Origin: Ruegeria arenilitoris
Lineage (GTDB): Bacteria; Pseudomonadota; Alphaproteobacteria; Rhodobacterales; Rhodobacteraceae
Length of the DNA: 64,000 bases
Direction of reading: 5' to 3'
Assembly: GCF_013032855.1 (NCBI RefSeq)
Contig: NZ_WQDA01000005.1
Location: 1 to 64,000 of the forward strand
The notes beneath the pieces are model-generated. The model searched no databases, was not told where the DNA came from, and saw only the letters and a program-made list of their open reading frames with translations. Of the stretch, positions 16,772-25,661 are shown one piece after another. The translations under genes were made by a program, and so were the position numbers. The number at the start of each line of letters is the position of its first letter. Position 1 is the first letter of the stretch.

Positions 16772-18604
16772 ATGAGCAAGACAATCCGACTGACCGCGGC
16801 GCAGGCCTTGGTGCGTTACCTTGGCGCGCAGATGAACGAAGACGGCCAGCCCTTCATCGCCGGCGTCTGGGCGATTTTCGGCCATGGCAACGTGGCCGGT
16901 CTGGGCGAGGCGCTGCACGGTGTGCGCGACAGCCTGCCCACCTATCGCGGTCACAATGAACAGACCATGGCCCATTGCGCGATCGCCTATGCCAAGCAGA
17001 TGCGGCGCAGCCGCGCCATGGCGGTCACCTCGTCGATCGGGCCGGGGGCGACCAACATGGTCACCGCCGCCGCGCTGGCGCATGTGAACCGCCTGCCGGT
17101 GCTGCTGTTGCCGGGGGACGTTTTCGCCACCCGCGGCCCCGACCCGGTGCTGCAACAGACCGAGGATTTCACCGACGGCACCGTTAGCGCCAATGACTGT
17201 TTCCGCCCGGTCAGCCGCTATTTCGACCGGATCACCCGGCCCGAACATCTGCTGACTGCCCTGCCGCGCGCCTTCCGCACCATGACCGACCCGGCCGATT
17301 GCGGGCCGGTGACCCTGGGTTTTTGCCAAGACGTGCAGGCTGAGGCCTATGACTATCCGCTCAGCTTCTTCGAGCCGCGCATCTGGCACCAGCGCCGCAT
17401 CCGCCCCGACGAAGGTGAGCTGGCCCGCGCGGCCGAGGCCATCCGGTCGGCCAAACGCCCGATCATCGTGGCCGGCGGCGGTGTCCATTATTCCGGCGCG
17501 ACCGACGCGCTGCAGGCCTTTGCCGAGACCCACAACATTCCTGTTGCCGAGACGCAGGCCGGCAAATCGGCCCTGGCCTGGGATCACCCGCTGAACCTGG
17601 GCCCGGTCGGCGTGACCGGGGGCGAACCCGCCAACACCGTGTGCGCCGAGGCGGATCTGATCCTGGGTATCGGCACGCGGTTTCAGGATTTCACAACCGG
17701 GTCCTGGGGGCTGTTTTCCAACCCAGCGCGCAAGATGGTCTGCCTGAACACCGCCGCCTATGACGCCGCGAAACACGGCGCGATGCCGCTGTTGGCCGAC
17801 GCGCGGGTCGGGATCGAGGAATTGGGCGCAGCCCTGCAGGGCTATCGCGCCGATCCGGTGGCCGACACGCTCAAGGCTGAGTGGTTTGCCAAGGTCGATG
17901 CGCTGACCGACGCGCCGGGCGACGCCAACGCACTGCCCACCGACATGCAGGTGGTGGGCGCGGTGCAGCGCGCGGCACATGACGACACGGTGGTGATGTG
18001 CGCCGCCGGCACCATGCCGGGCGAGCTGCACAAGCTGTGGAAGGCGCCGCGTCCGGGGGCCTATCACATGGAATACGGCTTCAGCTGTATGGGCTACGAG
18101 ATCGCCGGCGCCATGGGCATCAAGATGGCCCAGCCCGACCGCGACGTGATCTGTTTCACCGGGGACGGCACCTACATGATGGCCAACTCGGAAATGGCGA
18201 CGGCGGCGATGATGGGCGTGTCCTTCACCGTGGTGATCACCGACAACCGGGGCTTTGGCTGCATCAACCGGCTGCAGATGGGCACCGGCGGGGCCGAGTT
18301 CAACAACCTGCTGGACCATGCGGTGCACGAGACGCCCTCGGCCATCGACTTTGCGGCCCATGCGGCGGCGATGGGGGCGACCTCGGTCAAGGTCGGCTCG
18401 ATCGCCGAGCTGGAAGAGGCGCTGGCCAAACGCGGCGAAGTCAAAGGCCCCTATGTGATCGTCATCGACACCGACCCGTACCCCTCGACCGAATATGGCG
18501 GCACGTGGTGGGAAGTGGCGGTGCCCGAGGTCAGTGTCCGCCCGGCAGTGAATGAACAACGTGCGGCCTACGAGGCTGCCATCAAGGAAAGAAACACCAA
18601 ATGA
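16772..18604 (+). CDS. iolD: 3D-(3,5/4)-trihydroxycyclohexane-1,2-dione hydrolase (IolD)
   Basis: The ATG at 16772 follows AAGGGA, with another ATG three bases earlier. The 610-residue product is a ThDP-dependent enzyme: the catalytic Glu lies in RGHNEQTMAH (about residue 62), a central Rossmann-like domain follows, and the ThDP/Mg motif GDGTYMMANSEMATAAMMG...ITDN starts near residue 465. It opens the ring of the trione formed by IolE to give 5-deoxy-glucuronate. Size and motifs match IolD rather than acetolactate synthase, and iolE overlaps its stop (ATGA). Confidence 0.94.
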   Translation: MSKTIRLTAAQALVRYLGAQMNEDGQPFIAGVWAIFGHGNVAGLGEALHGVRDSLPTYRGHNEQTMAHCAIAYAKQMRRSRAMAVTSSIGPGATNMVTAAALAHVNRLPVLLLPGDVFATRGPDPVLQQTEDFTDGTVSANDCFRPVSRYFDRITRPEHLLTALPRAFRTMTDPADCGPVTLGFCQDVQAEAYDYPLSFFEPRIWHQRRIRPDEGELARAAEAIRSAKRPIIVAGGGVHYSGATDALQAFAETHNIPVAETQAGKSALAWDHPLNLGPVGVTGGEPANTVCAEADLILGIGTRFQDFTTGSWGLFSNPARKMVCLNTAAYDAAKHGAMPLLADARVGIEELGAALQGYRADPVADTLKAEWFAKVDALTDAPGDANALPTDMQVVGAVQRAAHDDTVVMCAAGTMPGELHKLWKAPRPGAYHMEYGFSCMGYEIAGAMGIKMAQPDRDVICFTGDGTYMMANSEMATAAMMGVSFTVVITDNRGFGCINRLQMGTGGAEFNNLLDHAVHETPSAIDFAAHAAAMGATSVKVGSIAELEEALAKRGEVKGPYVIVIDTDPYPSTEYGGTWWEVAVPEVSVRPAVNEQRAAYEAAIKERNTK

Positions 18605-19500
18605 GCGTGAAGATCGGCATCTCTCCGATTGCGTGGCAAAATGACGACCTGCCCGACCTGACGGCTGGGTTCACCATGGAACAGGCCCTGAAAGAGGCGC
18701 GTCAGATCGGCTATACCGGGGTCGAGCGCGGGCAACGTATGCCCGCCGATACCGAGGGGCTGCGCGCCTATCTGGAAGAAAATGACCTTGCCCTGTGCGG
18801 CGGCTGGTGTTCCGGCAATTCGCTGGTCAATGATTTCGCCGCCGAACGCGACGCGGTGCGCGCGCAGGTCGAACAGTTCGTGGCGCTGAACAGCCCTTGC
18901 ATCGTCTACGCCGAATGCTCGAACACGGTTCAGGGCCAGATCGACACCCCGGTCAATGACCGCCCGCAACTGTCGAAAGACGAGATCAAGGCCTACGGCG
19001 CCAAGATCACCGAACTGGCCAAGTGGATGGCCGATCAGGGGATGCCGATGGCCTATCACCATCACATGGGCACGATCATCGAAAGCGAAGATGACGTGAA
19101 CTGGCTGATGGAGGGATCGGGGCCGGAGGTGAAGCTGTGCTTTGACACCGGCCATCTGCTGTTTGGCGGCGGTGATGTACTGGCTACGCTGAACCGCTGG
19201 GGCGATCGGTTGCAAAATGTGCATTTCAAGGACATTCGCCCCGGAATCGTGCGCGACACGCGCGGCAACCGGCGCAGTTTCCTGGATGCGGTGATCGCGG
19301 GGGCCTTCACGGTGCCCGGCGATGGCTGCATCGACTTTCAGGAGGTCGCCCATGCGTTGAAAGCCCTGGATTACGAAGGCTGGATTGTGGTCGAGGCCGA
19401 GCAGGACCCGGCCAAAGCCCCGCCCTATGAATACTCGAAGATGGGTTATGACCACATCGTCGAGGTCTGCGGTCGGGCCGGCTTGGAGATCACCGCCTGA
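18601..19500 (+). CDS. iolE: Inosose dehydratase (IolE)
   Basis: A 299-residue TIM-barrel sugar-isomerase-like protein starting MSVKIGISPIAWQNDDLPDL, the characteristic IolE N-terminus. Metal-ligand segments include YHHHMGTIIE, LCFDTGHLLFGGGD and VHFKDIRPG. It dehydrates scyllo-inosose to 3D-trihydroxycyclohexane-1,2-dione, the IolD substrate. Four-base overlap with iolD indicates coupled translation. Confidence 0.94.
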   Translation: MSVKIGISPIAWQNDDLPDLTAGFTMEQALKEARQIGYTGVERGQRMPADTEGLRAYLEENDLALCGGWCSGNSLVNDFAAERDAVRAQVEQFVALNSPCIVYAECSNTVQGQIDTPVNDRPQLSKDEIKAYGAKITELAKWMADQGMPMAYHHHMGTIIESEDDVNWLMEGSGPEVKLCFDTGHLLFGGGDVLATLNRWGDRLQNVHFKDIRPGIVRDTRGNRRSFLDAVIAGAFTVPGDGCIDFQEVAHALKALDYEGWIVVEAEQDPAKAPPYEYSKMGYDHIVEVCGRAGLEITA

Positions 19501-19542
19501 TCTTTCGCGCCCTTGGGTGCCGCCATGGGAAAGGAGCGTTTC

Positions 19543-20724
19543 ATGGTCCGTCAGCAACCTGGTTTCGTCGGTTATTTCGGCCGTGAGTCCTGTGATCTGG
19601 ACGAATTCAAGGTGCTGACCTCGCAGAGCCTGCGGCCCGAGCAGGTGCCCCACGCGGCCGCTGTGGAGAAGAACGTGCCGGTCTATGACATGCACGCGCT
19701 GCGGCCCGCCTTGGAAACCCCCGACACCCGGCGCGCCCTGTTGGCGGAATGGGGCTGGGTTCTGGGCCGATCTGCCGGGGTGATCGCGTTGAAAGGGGCC
19801 TATGCCGAGACCTCGGTCATCGACCGGGCGACCGAGGTGTTTCGCCGGATCATCGAAGATGAGCGTCAGGCCGGGGGTGGCGAGGGCGATCACTTTGCGG
19901 CCTCGGGCGCGAATGACCGGGTGTGGAACGCGCTGCAAAAGCAATGCCTGCGCGACCCCGAGGGTTTTGCGCTCTATTTCGGCAACACGGCGATTGCCGC
20001 CGCCTGCGAGGCCTGGCTGGGCCCCGATTACCAGATGACCGCGCAGATCAACCAGGTGCGGCCGGGCGGCAAGGCGCAGCAGGCGCATCGAGACTATCAC
20101 CTGGGGTTCCAGACCGCCGACAAGGCGGCCCAGTTCCCGGCGCACGCCCATATGGTCACCGCCGCGCTGACTCTGCAGGGCGCGGTTGCCCATTGCGACA
20201 TGCCCATTGAAAGCGGCCCGACCAAGCTGTTGCCCTTCTCGCAGCTGTATGGCCCTGGCTATGTCGCCTTTCACGACGACGCGCATCGGGCGTATTTCGA
20301 ACGGGCCTGCATCCAGCTGCCGCTGGCCAAGGGCGATGCGGTGTTCTTCAACCCGGCGCTGTTCCATGCAGCCGGCGAAAACAGCAGCGCCGACATCCAC
20401 CGGATGGCCAACCTGCTGCAGGTGTCGTCAGCCTTCGGGCGGGCGATGGAGGCGGTGGACCGCAAGGCGATGTGTCTGGCCGTATTCCCGGCACTGATGG
20501 CGTTGAGCCAGCGCGGCGATCTGGATGATGCCCGCATCGGCGCCGCGATCGCGGCCACCGCCGAAGGCTATCCCTTTCCGACCAATCTGGACACCGATCC
20601 GCCGGTGGGCGGAAACGCCCCGCCCAGCCAGGCCGACATCCTGCGCCGGGCGGTGTCGGAAAGCTGGACGCAGGCGCATTTGACGCAGGCGCTGGACGCG
20701 CTGCAGGCGCGGCAGGCGGCATGA
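19543..20724 (+). CDS. Phytanoyl-CoA dioxygenase (PhyH)-like Fe(II)/2-oxoglutarate oxygenase in the inositol operon
   Basis: From the ATG at 19543 (GGAAAGGAG seven bases upstream; an earlier ATG at 19513 has no such site) the product has 393 residues. It shows a HxD facial-triad element in QQAHRDYHLGF, a distal FFNPALFHAAGENSS histidine and a following Arg in IHRMANLLQ, the order expected of PhyH-family oxygenases. It lies between iolE and iolB on the same strand with short gaps. No step of the standard inositol pathway needs an oxygenase, so it may act on a modified inositol, such as a methyl ether or phosphonate-like derivative. That is speculation. Confidence 0.72.
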   Translation: MVRQQPGFVGYFGRESCDLDEFKVLTSQSLRPEQVPHAAAVEKNVPVYDMHALRPALETPDTRRALLAEWGWVLGRSAGVIALKGAYAETSVIDRATEVFRRIIEDERQAGGGEGDHFAASGANDRVWNALQKQCLRDPEGFALYFGNTAIAAACEAWLGPDYQMTAQINQVRPGGKAQQAHRDYHLGFQTADKAAQFPAHAHMVTAALTLQGAVAHCDMPIESGPTKLLPFSQLYGPGYVAFHDDAHRAYFERACIQLPLAKGDAVFFNPALFHAAGENSSADIHRMANLLQVSSAFGRAMEAVDRKAMCLAVFPALMALSQRGDLDDARIGAAIAATAEGYPFPTNLDTDPPVGGNAPPSQADILRRAVSESWTQAHLTQALDALQARQAA

Positions 20725-20767
20725 CGGAACCCGGGCGGCCGGTGCTGCCCCAACACAGGTGAAACCG

Positions 20768-21574
20768 ATGGCAGAACTTCTGAGAAAACCGTTCGGAACC
20801 CATGGCAAGGTGCATGACATCACGCCGGCCAGCGCCGGCTGGCGCTATGTGGGTTTTGGCCTTTATCACCTGCGGGCCGGCGACCGCGCCGCCGAGGTCA
20901 CCGGCGACCGCGAGGTCATTCTGGTGATGGTCGAGGGCAAGGCCCGGATCACCGGCGCCGGGCAGAATTGGGGCGTGTTGGGCGACCGGATGAAAGTGTT
21001 CGAAAAGTCCCCGCCCCATTGCCTGTACCTGCCCAACGGCACCGAGTGGGAGGCCACGGCCGAAACCGATTGCGTGATCGCCGTGTGCTCGGCCCCGGGC
21101 AAGGGCGGCCATGCCCCGCGCCGGATCGGGCCCGAGGGCATCACCCTGACCGAGCGCGGCAAGGGAACGAACACGCGCCACATCAACAACATCGCGATGG
21201 AGGCCGAGGATTACGCCGACAGCCTGCTGGTGACCGAGGTCTTCACCCCCAGCGGCCATTGGTCATCCTACCCCAGCCACCGGCATGACGAGGACGACTA
21301 TCCCCGCATCACCTATCTGGAGGAGACCTATTACCACCGCCTGAACCCGGCCAGCGGCTTTGGCATCCAGCGCGTCTATACCGATGACGGTCAGTTGGAC
21401 GAAACCATGGCCGTGTCCGATGGCGATGTGGTACTGGTGCCGCGCGGGCACCACCCTTGCGGGGCGCCCTACGGGTTCGAGATGTATTATCTGAACGTCA
21501 TGGCCGGGCCGCTGCGCAAATGGCGTTTCGTTCCGGCGCCCGAAGTGGAATGGATCATGGAGCGCGACAAATGA
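20768..21574 (+). CDS. iolB: 5-deoxy-glucuronate isomerase (IolB)
   Basis: The ATG at 20768 follows AGGTGA; a GTG at 20759 is in frame but lies over that site. The 268-residue bicupin has the IolB metal region SSYPSHRHDEDD (about 172-183), Glu in YLEETYYHRL and the distal VPRGHHPCGAPYGFEMYYLNVMAG. It converts 5-deoxy-glucuronate to 5-dehydro-2-deoxy-gluconate. A second IolB-like protein is encoded at 23715-24551. This copy has the more canonical HxHDExD-type motif and is the better candidate for the classical enzyme. Confidence 0.92.
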   Translation: MAELLRKPFGTHGKVHDITPASAGWRYVGFGLYHLRAGDRAAEVTGDREVILVMVEGKARITGAGQNWGVLGDRMKVFEKSPPHCLYLPNGTEWEATAETDCVIAVCSAPGKGGHAPRRIGPEGITLTERGKGTNTRHINNIAMEAEDYADSLLVTEVFTPSGHWSSYPSHRHDEDDYPRITYLEETYYHRLNPASGFGIQRVYTDDGQLDETMAVSDGDVVLVPRGHHPCGAPYGFEMYYLNVMAGPLRKWRFVPAPEVEWIMERDK

Positions 21575-22329
21575 CCAAGGCCTTTGCCATCTATCCCTGC
21601 CTGAAAGGGCGCACCGTATTCGTGACCGGCGGGGCCTCGGGCATCGGGCGCGAAATCGTGCGCGGCTTTGCCGAGCAGGGGGCCAAGGTCGGCTTTGTCG
21701 ACATCAACGCCGAGGGCGGAAACGCGCTGCTGGAAGAACTGGACGGAACCCACGCCTTTGCCGCCTGCGACCTGCGCGACATCGCGGCGCTGCGGTCCGC
21801 TTTTGACGAGCTGGCGGGCGCGCTGGGCGCGGCGGACGTTCTGGTCAACAACGCCGCGCATGACGACCGGCACGACTGGCGCGAGGTGACGCCGGACTAT
21901 TGGGACGAGCGCATGGCGACCAACATCCGCCACATGTTCTTTGCCATCCAGTCCGTGGCGCCGGGCATGATCGACAAGGGCGCGGGGTCGATCATCAATA
22001 TCGGCTCGAATTCCTGGTGGGAGGCCGGCGCGGGCTTTCCCGCCTATGCCACCGCGAAATCTGCAGTGCACGGCCTGACCCGCACCATGGCGCGGGAACT
22101 GGGCGATCACCGGATCCGGGTCAACACGGTCGTGCCCGGCTGGATCATGACCCAGCGCCAGAAAGACCTGTGGGTCACCCCCGAGGCGCTGGCCAAACAG
22201 ATCGACCGCCAATGCCTGCCCGACCCGATCGACCCGGTCTATGTGGCGCGGATGGTGCTGTTTCTGGCCTCGGACGACGCGGCCATGTGCAGCGCGGGCA
22301 ATTTCATGGTCGAGGGCGGCTCGATCTGA
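21571..22329 (+). CDS. Short-chain dehydrogenase/reductase in the inositol operon
   Basis: The 252-residue SDR starts at the ATGA overlap with iolB. It has the cofactor motif TGGASGIGREI (about 18-28), NNA at about 92, the catalytic Ser in NIGSNSWWEAG and the YxxxK pair YATAKSAV, and the C-terminal ASDDAAMCSAGNFMVEGGS. An aspartate-ended second strand (GFVDIN) suggests NAD(H). It could oxidise an inositol isomer or another sugar alcohol; the substrate is not determined. Confidence 0.85.
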   Translation: MTKAFAIYPCLKGRTVFVTGGASGIGREIVRGFAEQGAKVGFVDINAEGGNALLEELDGTHAFAACDLRDIAALRSAFDELAGALGAADVLVNNAAHDDRHDWREVTPDYWDERMATNIRHMFFAIQSVAPGMIDKGAGSIINIGSNSWWEAGAGFPAYATAKSAVHGLTRTMARELGDHRIRVNTVVPGWIMTQRQKDLWVTPEALAKQIDRQCLPDPIDPVYVARMVLFLASDDAAMCSAGNFMVEGGSI

Positions 22330-22419
22330 CGCCCATGGGGTCGTTCCCGTCCGGAATGGACGTGCGTCGATACACTGGGGCCGGTTGACGGATCGACACC
22401 CGGCAAGGAAAGATGCGGG

Positions 22420-22836
22420 ATGATTTCCTATGTCACGGTTGGCGCGGACGACATCGCGCGTGCAAAACGGTTTTACTGCGCCTTTCTGCCGGATCTCGGC
22501 TATGCGCTGGAAGAGGGTCCCGAGGGGCTGAGTTTCGCCTTGCCGGTGCCGCCGGGCCAGCAACCGGTTCTGCCGGAATTTTATGTCAAACCGCCTTTTG
22601 ACGGGGCCGCGGCCTCGGCCGGGAATGGTGCGATGGTCGCCTTTGAGGCTTGCGATCAGCAGCAGGTACGAGACCTGCACGCCGCCGCGCTGCGGGCCGG
22701 CGGATCGGACGAAGGTCAGCCGGGCTTTCGCGCCATGTACGGGCCACGTTTTTATGTCGGCTATCTGCGGGACCCACAGGGCAACAAGATTGCCCTGTTT
22801 TCCAGCAATCCAAACGAACCGGGGCGCGACGATTAG
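22420..22836 (+). CDS. VOC (glyoxalase/bleomycin-resistance-like) protein
   Basis: A 138-residue VOC fold protein: MISYVTVGADDIARAKRFYCAFLPDLGY gives the first beta-alpha-beta module and YVGYLRDPQGNKIALFS the second. AAGGAAAG precedes the ATG by eight bases. It lies 90 bases after the SDR and converges with iolJ, so it may be the last gene of the forward inositol operon or independent. The catalytic role is unknown. Confidence 0.8.
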   Translation: MISYVTVGADDIARAKRFYCAFLPDLGYALEEGPEGLSFALPVPPGQQPVLPEFYVKPPFDGAAASAGNGAMVAFEACDQQQVRDLHAAALRAGGSDEGQPGFRAMYGPRFYVGYLRDPQGNKIALFSSNPNEPGRDD

Positions 22837-22878
22837 GATCCGCCTGCGCGTGTTGAAGAACGGCACAGGTCCGGACGG

Positions 22879-23718
22879 TTAGCGCTGCGGCGGTGCACCA
22901 AAGGCGCGGATCACGGTGCGGGTGGCAGCAACGACCGGATCATGGGTTTCCTTCAGGATCGTCACCCGATCGAACCGGTCGGGGTCGCGGTTCACGGCCG
23001 CGCGCAGGGCGGCGCCGAAGGCCATGCGCAGCTCGGTCCCGATGTTGAACTTGCAGATCGCGGTTTCACGCGCCAGCCGCGCGCGCTGTTCGACGGGCAC
23101 GCCCGATCCGCCATGGATCACCAGCGGCACGTTGGTCACGGCCTGAACCCGGCGGATGCGGTCCTCGTCCAGCCCGCCTTCCTTGTTCTGCTGAAGGTGG
23201 ACGTTTCCGACCGAAATCGCCATCGCATCCACGCCGGTCTGGGCGGCGAAGGTGGCGGCCTCGTCCGGGTCGGTCCCGGCCGAGCCTTCGCCGCCGGAAT
23301 AGCCGACGAAGCCGATTTCGCCCTCGCACGAGACCCCGGCGGCGTGGGCCATTTCGGCAATCCCGGCGGTCTCGTCGATATTCTGCTGCAGGGGCTTGCG
23401 CGATCCGTCGAACATCAGCGAGGTGAACCCGCTGTCCAGCGCGATCTTGCACTCCTCGAACGTATAGCCGTGGTCCAGATGCGCCACGACGGGCACCGAG
23501 GCGTTTTCGGCCAGATACCGGAACATCTTGCCCAGAACCGGCAGCGGTGTGTGCTCGCGGCAGCTGGGTCCGGCCTGCAGGATCACCGGGGCGTTCTCGG
23601 CCTCGGCCGCGCCGACATAGGCGCGCATATCCTCCCAGCCCAGCGTCACCAGACCGCCGACGGCATAGCCCTGTTCATAGGCGGGTTGCAGGACGTCTTT
23701 GAGCGTAACGAGGGTCAT
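22879..23718 (-). CDS. iolJ: Class II aldolase of the IolJ/fructose-bisphosphate aldolase family
   Basis: The 279-residue class II aldolase has zinc-site elements VVAHLDHGYTFEE (about 79-91), the EGEIGFVGYSGGE loop and VIHGGSGVP, with a KFNIGTELR phosphate-binding segment. In the inositol pathway IolJ cleaves 2-deoxy-5-keto-gluconate-6-phosphate into malonate semialdehyde and dihydroxyacetone phosphate. It is co-transcribed after iolC and the second iolB-like gene, which supports IolJ over a glycolytic aldolase. Confidence 0.85.
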   Translation of the reverse strand: MTLVTLKDVLQPAYEQGYAVGGLVTLGWEDMRAYVGAAEAENAPVILQAGPSCREHTPLPVLGKMFRYLAENASVPVVAHLDHGYTFEECKIALDSGFTSLMFDGSRKPLQQNIDETAGIAEMAHAAGVSCEGEIGFVGYSGGEGSAGTDPDEAATFAAQTGVDAMAISVGNVHLQQNKEGGLDEDRIRRVQAVTNVPLVIHGGSGVPVEQRARLARETAICKFNIGTELRMAFGAALRAAVNRDPDRFDRVTILKETHDPVVAATRTVIRAFGAPPQR

Positions 23719-24551
23719 TTGAACTTGGCGATCATGTCTTTGATGCCCGGGATCGTCTCGATCTGATAGGCATGGGTGGGTTGGAAATACTGCACCAGCG
23801 ATCGTTGGGTCAGCCCGCCGAGGATGGTGAAGTAATACATCTCGTATCCCGGCAGAACGCAGCAGGGGTGATAGCCCTTGTCGATGCAGATCGTCGAGCC
23901 ATCGACGATGTGATAGGCATCACCCGGTTCATTGTCCTCGCGCTGCAGCATCTGCAGGCCCGAACCCCAGTTGGGTTTGAAGCGGAAATTGTAGGTTTCG
24001 TCATGCCGGGTCTCGTCCGGCAGGCGGTTGGTGTCGTGCTTGTGGCTGGGAAAGCCCGACCAGCCGCCCTGACCCACGGTGAACAGCTCGCTCACCAGCA
24101 GGCGGCCGACCTTGTCATGCTGTTTCTGGCCCAGGATATGCTTGATCTTGCGATGGGTCTTGGTGTCGTCGCTGCCATATTGCACCAAGTCATGCTCGCG
24201 CACGTCGAACGGGTCCAGCACCTTGTCATACTTTGCGCCGGCCACGAACACCTCGGCCGTTTCCGACACGCAGACCATCTGCGCCCTTGCCCCTGACGGG
24301 ACATAAGCCCCCTCGGGCTCGCCATCCCAGACATCCTCGCCCCGGTTGCCCAGTTGCGCAAAGCGCACGCCCTCGACATTCACGTCGACGCTGCCGGTGG
24401 CGGGCACGATGCAGGTCTCGTACCCCGGGACCTGGTATTCGAAGGCTTCGCCCCGCTTCAACTTGACGATGTTGAAATAGTTCAGCGGCACGGTCGGATC
24501 ATCGACATCGACGATGGGTTTGTTCTGGTTGTCGAACGGGGGGATGTGCAT
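23715..24551 (-). CDS. Second IolB-like 5-deoxy-glucuronate isomerase family protein
   Basis: A 278-residue bicupin of the IolB family: SGFPSHKHDTNRLPDETRHDETYNFRF carries the metal ligands and CIDKGYHPCCVLPGYEMYYFTILGG the C-terminal cupin. It diverges clearly from the IolB at 20768-21574, with an N-terminal segment (MHIPPFDNQNKPIVD) and a longer mid-region (DDTKTHRKIKHILGQKQHDKVGRLLVSELF). The start codon overlaps no upstream gene, and the stop overlaps iolJ (ATGA). It may isomerise a different uronate or be a redundant IolB. Confidence 0.82.
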   Translation of the reverse strand: MHIPPFDNQNKPIVDVDDPTVPLNYFNIVKLKRGEAFEYQVPGYETCIVPATGSVDVNVEGVRFAQLGNRGEDVWDGEPEGAYVPSGARAQMVCVSETAEVFVAGAKYDKVLDPFDVREHDLVQYGSDDTKTHRKIKHILGQKQHDKVGRLLVSELFTVGQGGWSGFPSHKHDTNRLPDETRHDETYNFRFKPNWGSGLQMLQREDNEPGDAYHIVDGSTICIDKGYHPCCVLPGYEMYYFTILGGLTQRSLVQYFQPTHAYQIETIPGIKDMIAKFK

Positions 24552-24560
24552 CGGGCTCTC

Positions 24561-25547
24561 CTATCCGGCCGGGGTGGGGCCGGGGTGGGACGCAAGGAAA
24601 GCGTCCAGGTCTTCGGTGGTTGGCATGGCGGGCGCGCAGCCTGGTTTGGACACGACGATCGAGGCGCACGCCGAGCCGCGCAACACCGCCTGTTCCAGCG
24701 AATGGCCCGCCGCGATCGAGGCCAGCAGCCCGGCCATGAAGCTGTCGCCCGCGCCGTTGGGTTTGACGGCGGTGACCGGGTAGATGCCGGTGTGGATCTC
24801 TTGCCCGTCGGTCAGGGTCACGGCGCCCTTTTCGCCCATCTTGTAGATGACGATGCGGCCGGGTTTCTCGGCCAGATCGCAGGCTTTCCGGAAGCCTTTC
24901 TCGATCCCACCGGCCATGAAGCCGAATTCTTCGTCATTGCCGACGATCATGTCGCTGGCCTCGCCCGCGCGCGACAGCACGTCGGCGGCGACCTGCGCCG
25001 AGGGCCAGCTGTAGGGCCGATAGTCGATGTCGAAGATCACCGGCAGACCGGCCTTGCGCGCATTGTCGAAGGCGCGAAACGTGGCGCTGCGCGACGGTTC
25101 GGCGGCAAGCACGGTTCCGGCCGAGATCGCCGCGCTGAAACGACCATAGTCGACCCGGTCCATGTCATCTTCAGTGACCTGAAAATCGACGGCGCCGTTT
25201 CGGTAGATGACGTTCTGAAAGTCCTCGATGCAGCTTTCATAGACCGCCAAGGACATGCGGTATTCACCGCCGACGACGCGAATGAAAGAGGTGTCGACAC
25301 CATAGTGATGCAACTTGTTGAGGCAGAATCGCCCAACCGCGTCATCCGAGACAGAGGTGATCAGCGACGCCTGGCTACCCAGCTTGACCAGACCCGCGCA
25401 GATATTCGCGGACGAACCGCCCAAGTCCGCGCGGAACATGTCGGCATGTTCGCTTTTGACACCGACCGGATCGGCGAACATGTCCATGCCAGCGCGCCCG
25501 AAAACGGCAAACCGGTTTCCTTTGATGCCGTCGATCAAGTGACTCAA
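24561..25547 (-). CDS. iolC: 5-dehydro-2-deoxygluconokinase (IolC, PfkB family)
   Basis: The PfkB kinase has the N-terminal FAVFGRAGMDMFADP, the DLGGSSANIC substrate loop and the catalytic NGAGDSFMAGLLA (anion hole/Asp base) near the C-terminus. It phosphorylates 5-dehydro-2-deoxygluconate before IolJ cleavage. An ATG lies at 25565, but a strong GGGAGG (25554-25559) sits inside that reading and exactly six bases before an in-frame TTG at 25545-25547. I therefore place the start at TTG 25547, giving 328 residues. Confidence 0.9.
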   Translation of the reverse strand: MSHLIDGIKGNRFAVFGRAGMDMFADPVGVKSEHADMFRADLGGSSANICAGLVKLGSQASLITSVSDDAVGRFCLNKLHHYGVDTSFIRVVGGEYRMSLAVYESCIEDFQNVIYRNGAVDFQVTEDDMDRVDYGRFSAAISAGTVLAAEPSRSATFRAFDNARKAGLPVIFDIDYRPYSWPSAQVAADVLSRAGEASDMIVGNDEEFGFMAGGIEKGFRKACDLAEKPGRIVIYKMGEKGAVTLTDGQEIHTGIYPVTAVKPNGAGDSFMAGLLASIAAGHSLEQAVLRGSACASIVVSKPGCAPAMPTTEDLDAFLASHPGPTPAG

Positions 25548-25621
25548 ACTGTACCTCCCAGGCATTTTGATCCCGCCGATCCGATGGACCTTGCATTGGA
25601 TCGATTCTCACGATACTGATT

Positions 25622-25637
25622 TTGCAACCGGTTGCAA
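25622..25637. promoter_or_regulatory. LacI-type operator between iolC and the forward dehydrogenase genes (perfect palindrome)
   Basis: TTGCAACCGGTTGCAA is identical to the site at 12508-12523. It lies in the short divergent gap between iolC (reverse) and the Gfo/Idh/MocA gene at 25662, so one site could repress both transcription units. Confidence 0.82.
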
Positions 25638-25661
25638 TCAGTATGTTCGGAGCCGCCCAAA

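Noticed and set aside
16655..18559. Long open frame (634 codons) on the reverse strand over iolD
   Set aside because: It is the antisense of a strongly supported ThDP enzyme. The protein is low-complexity (His/Arg/Gly-rich) with no motifs, a usual effect of high GC.
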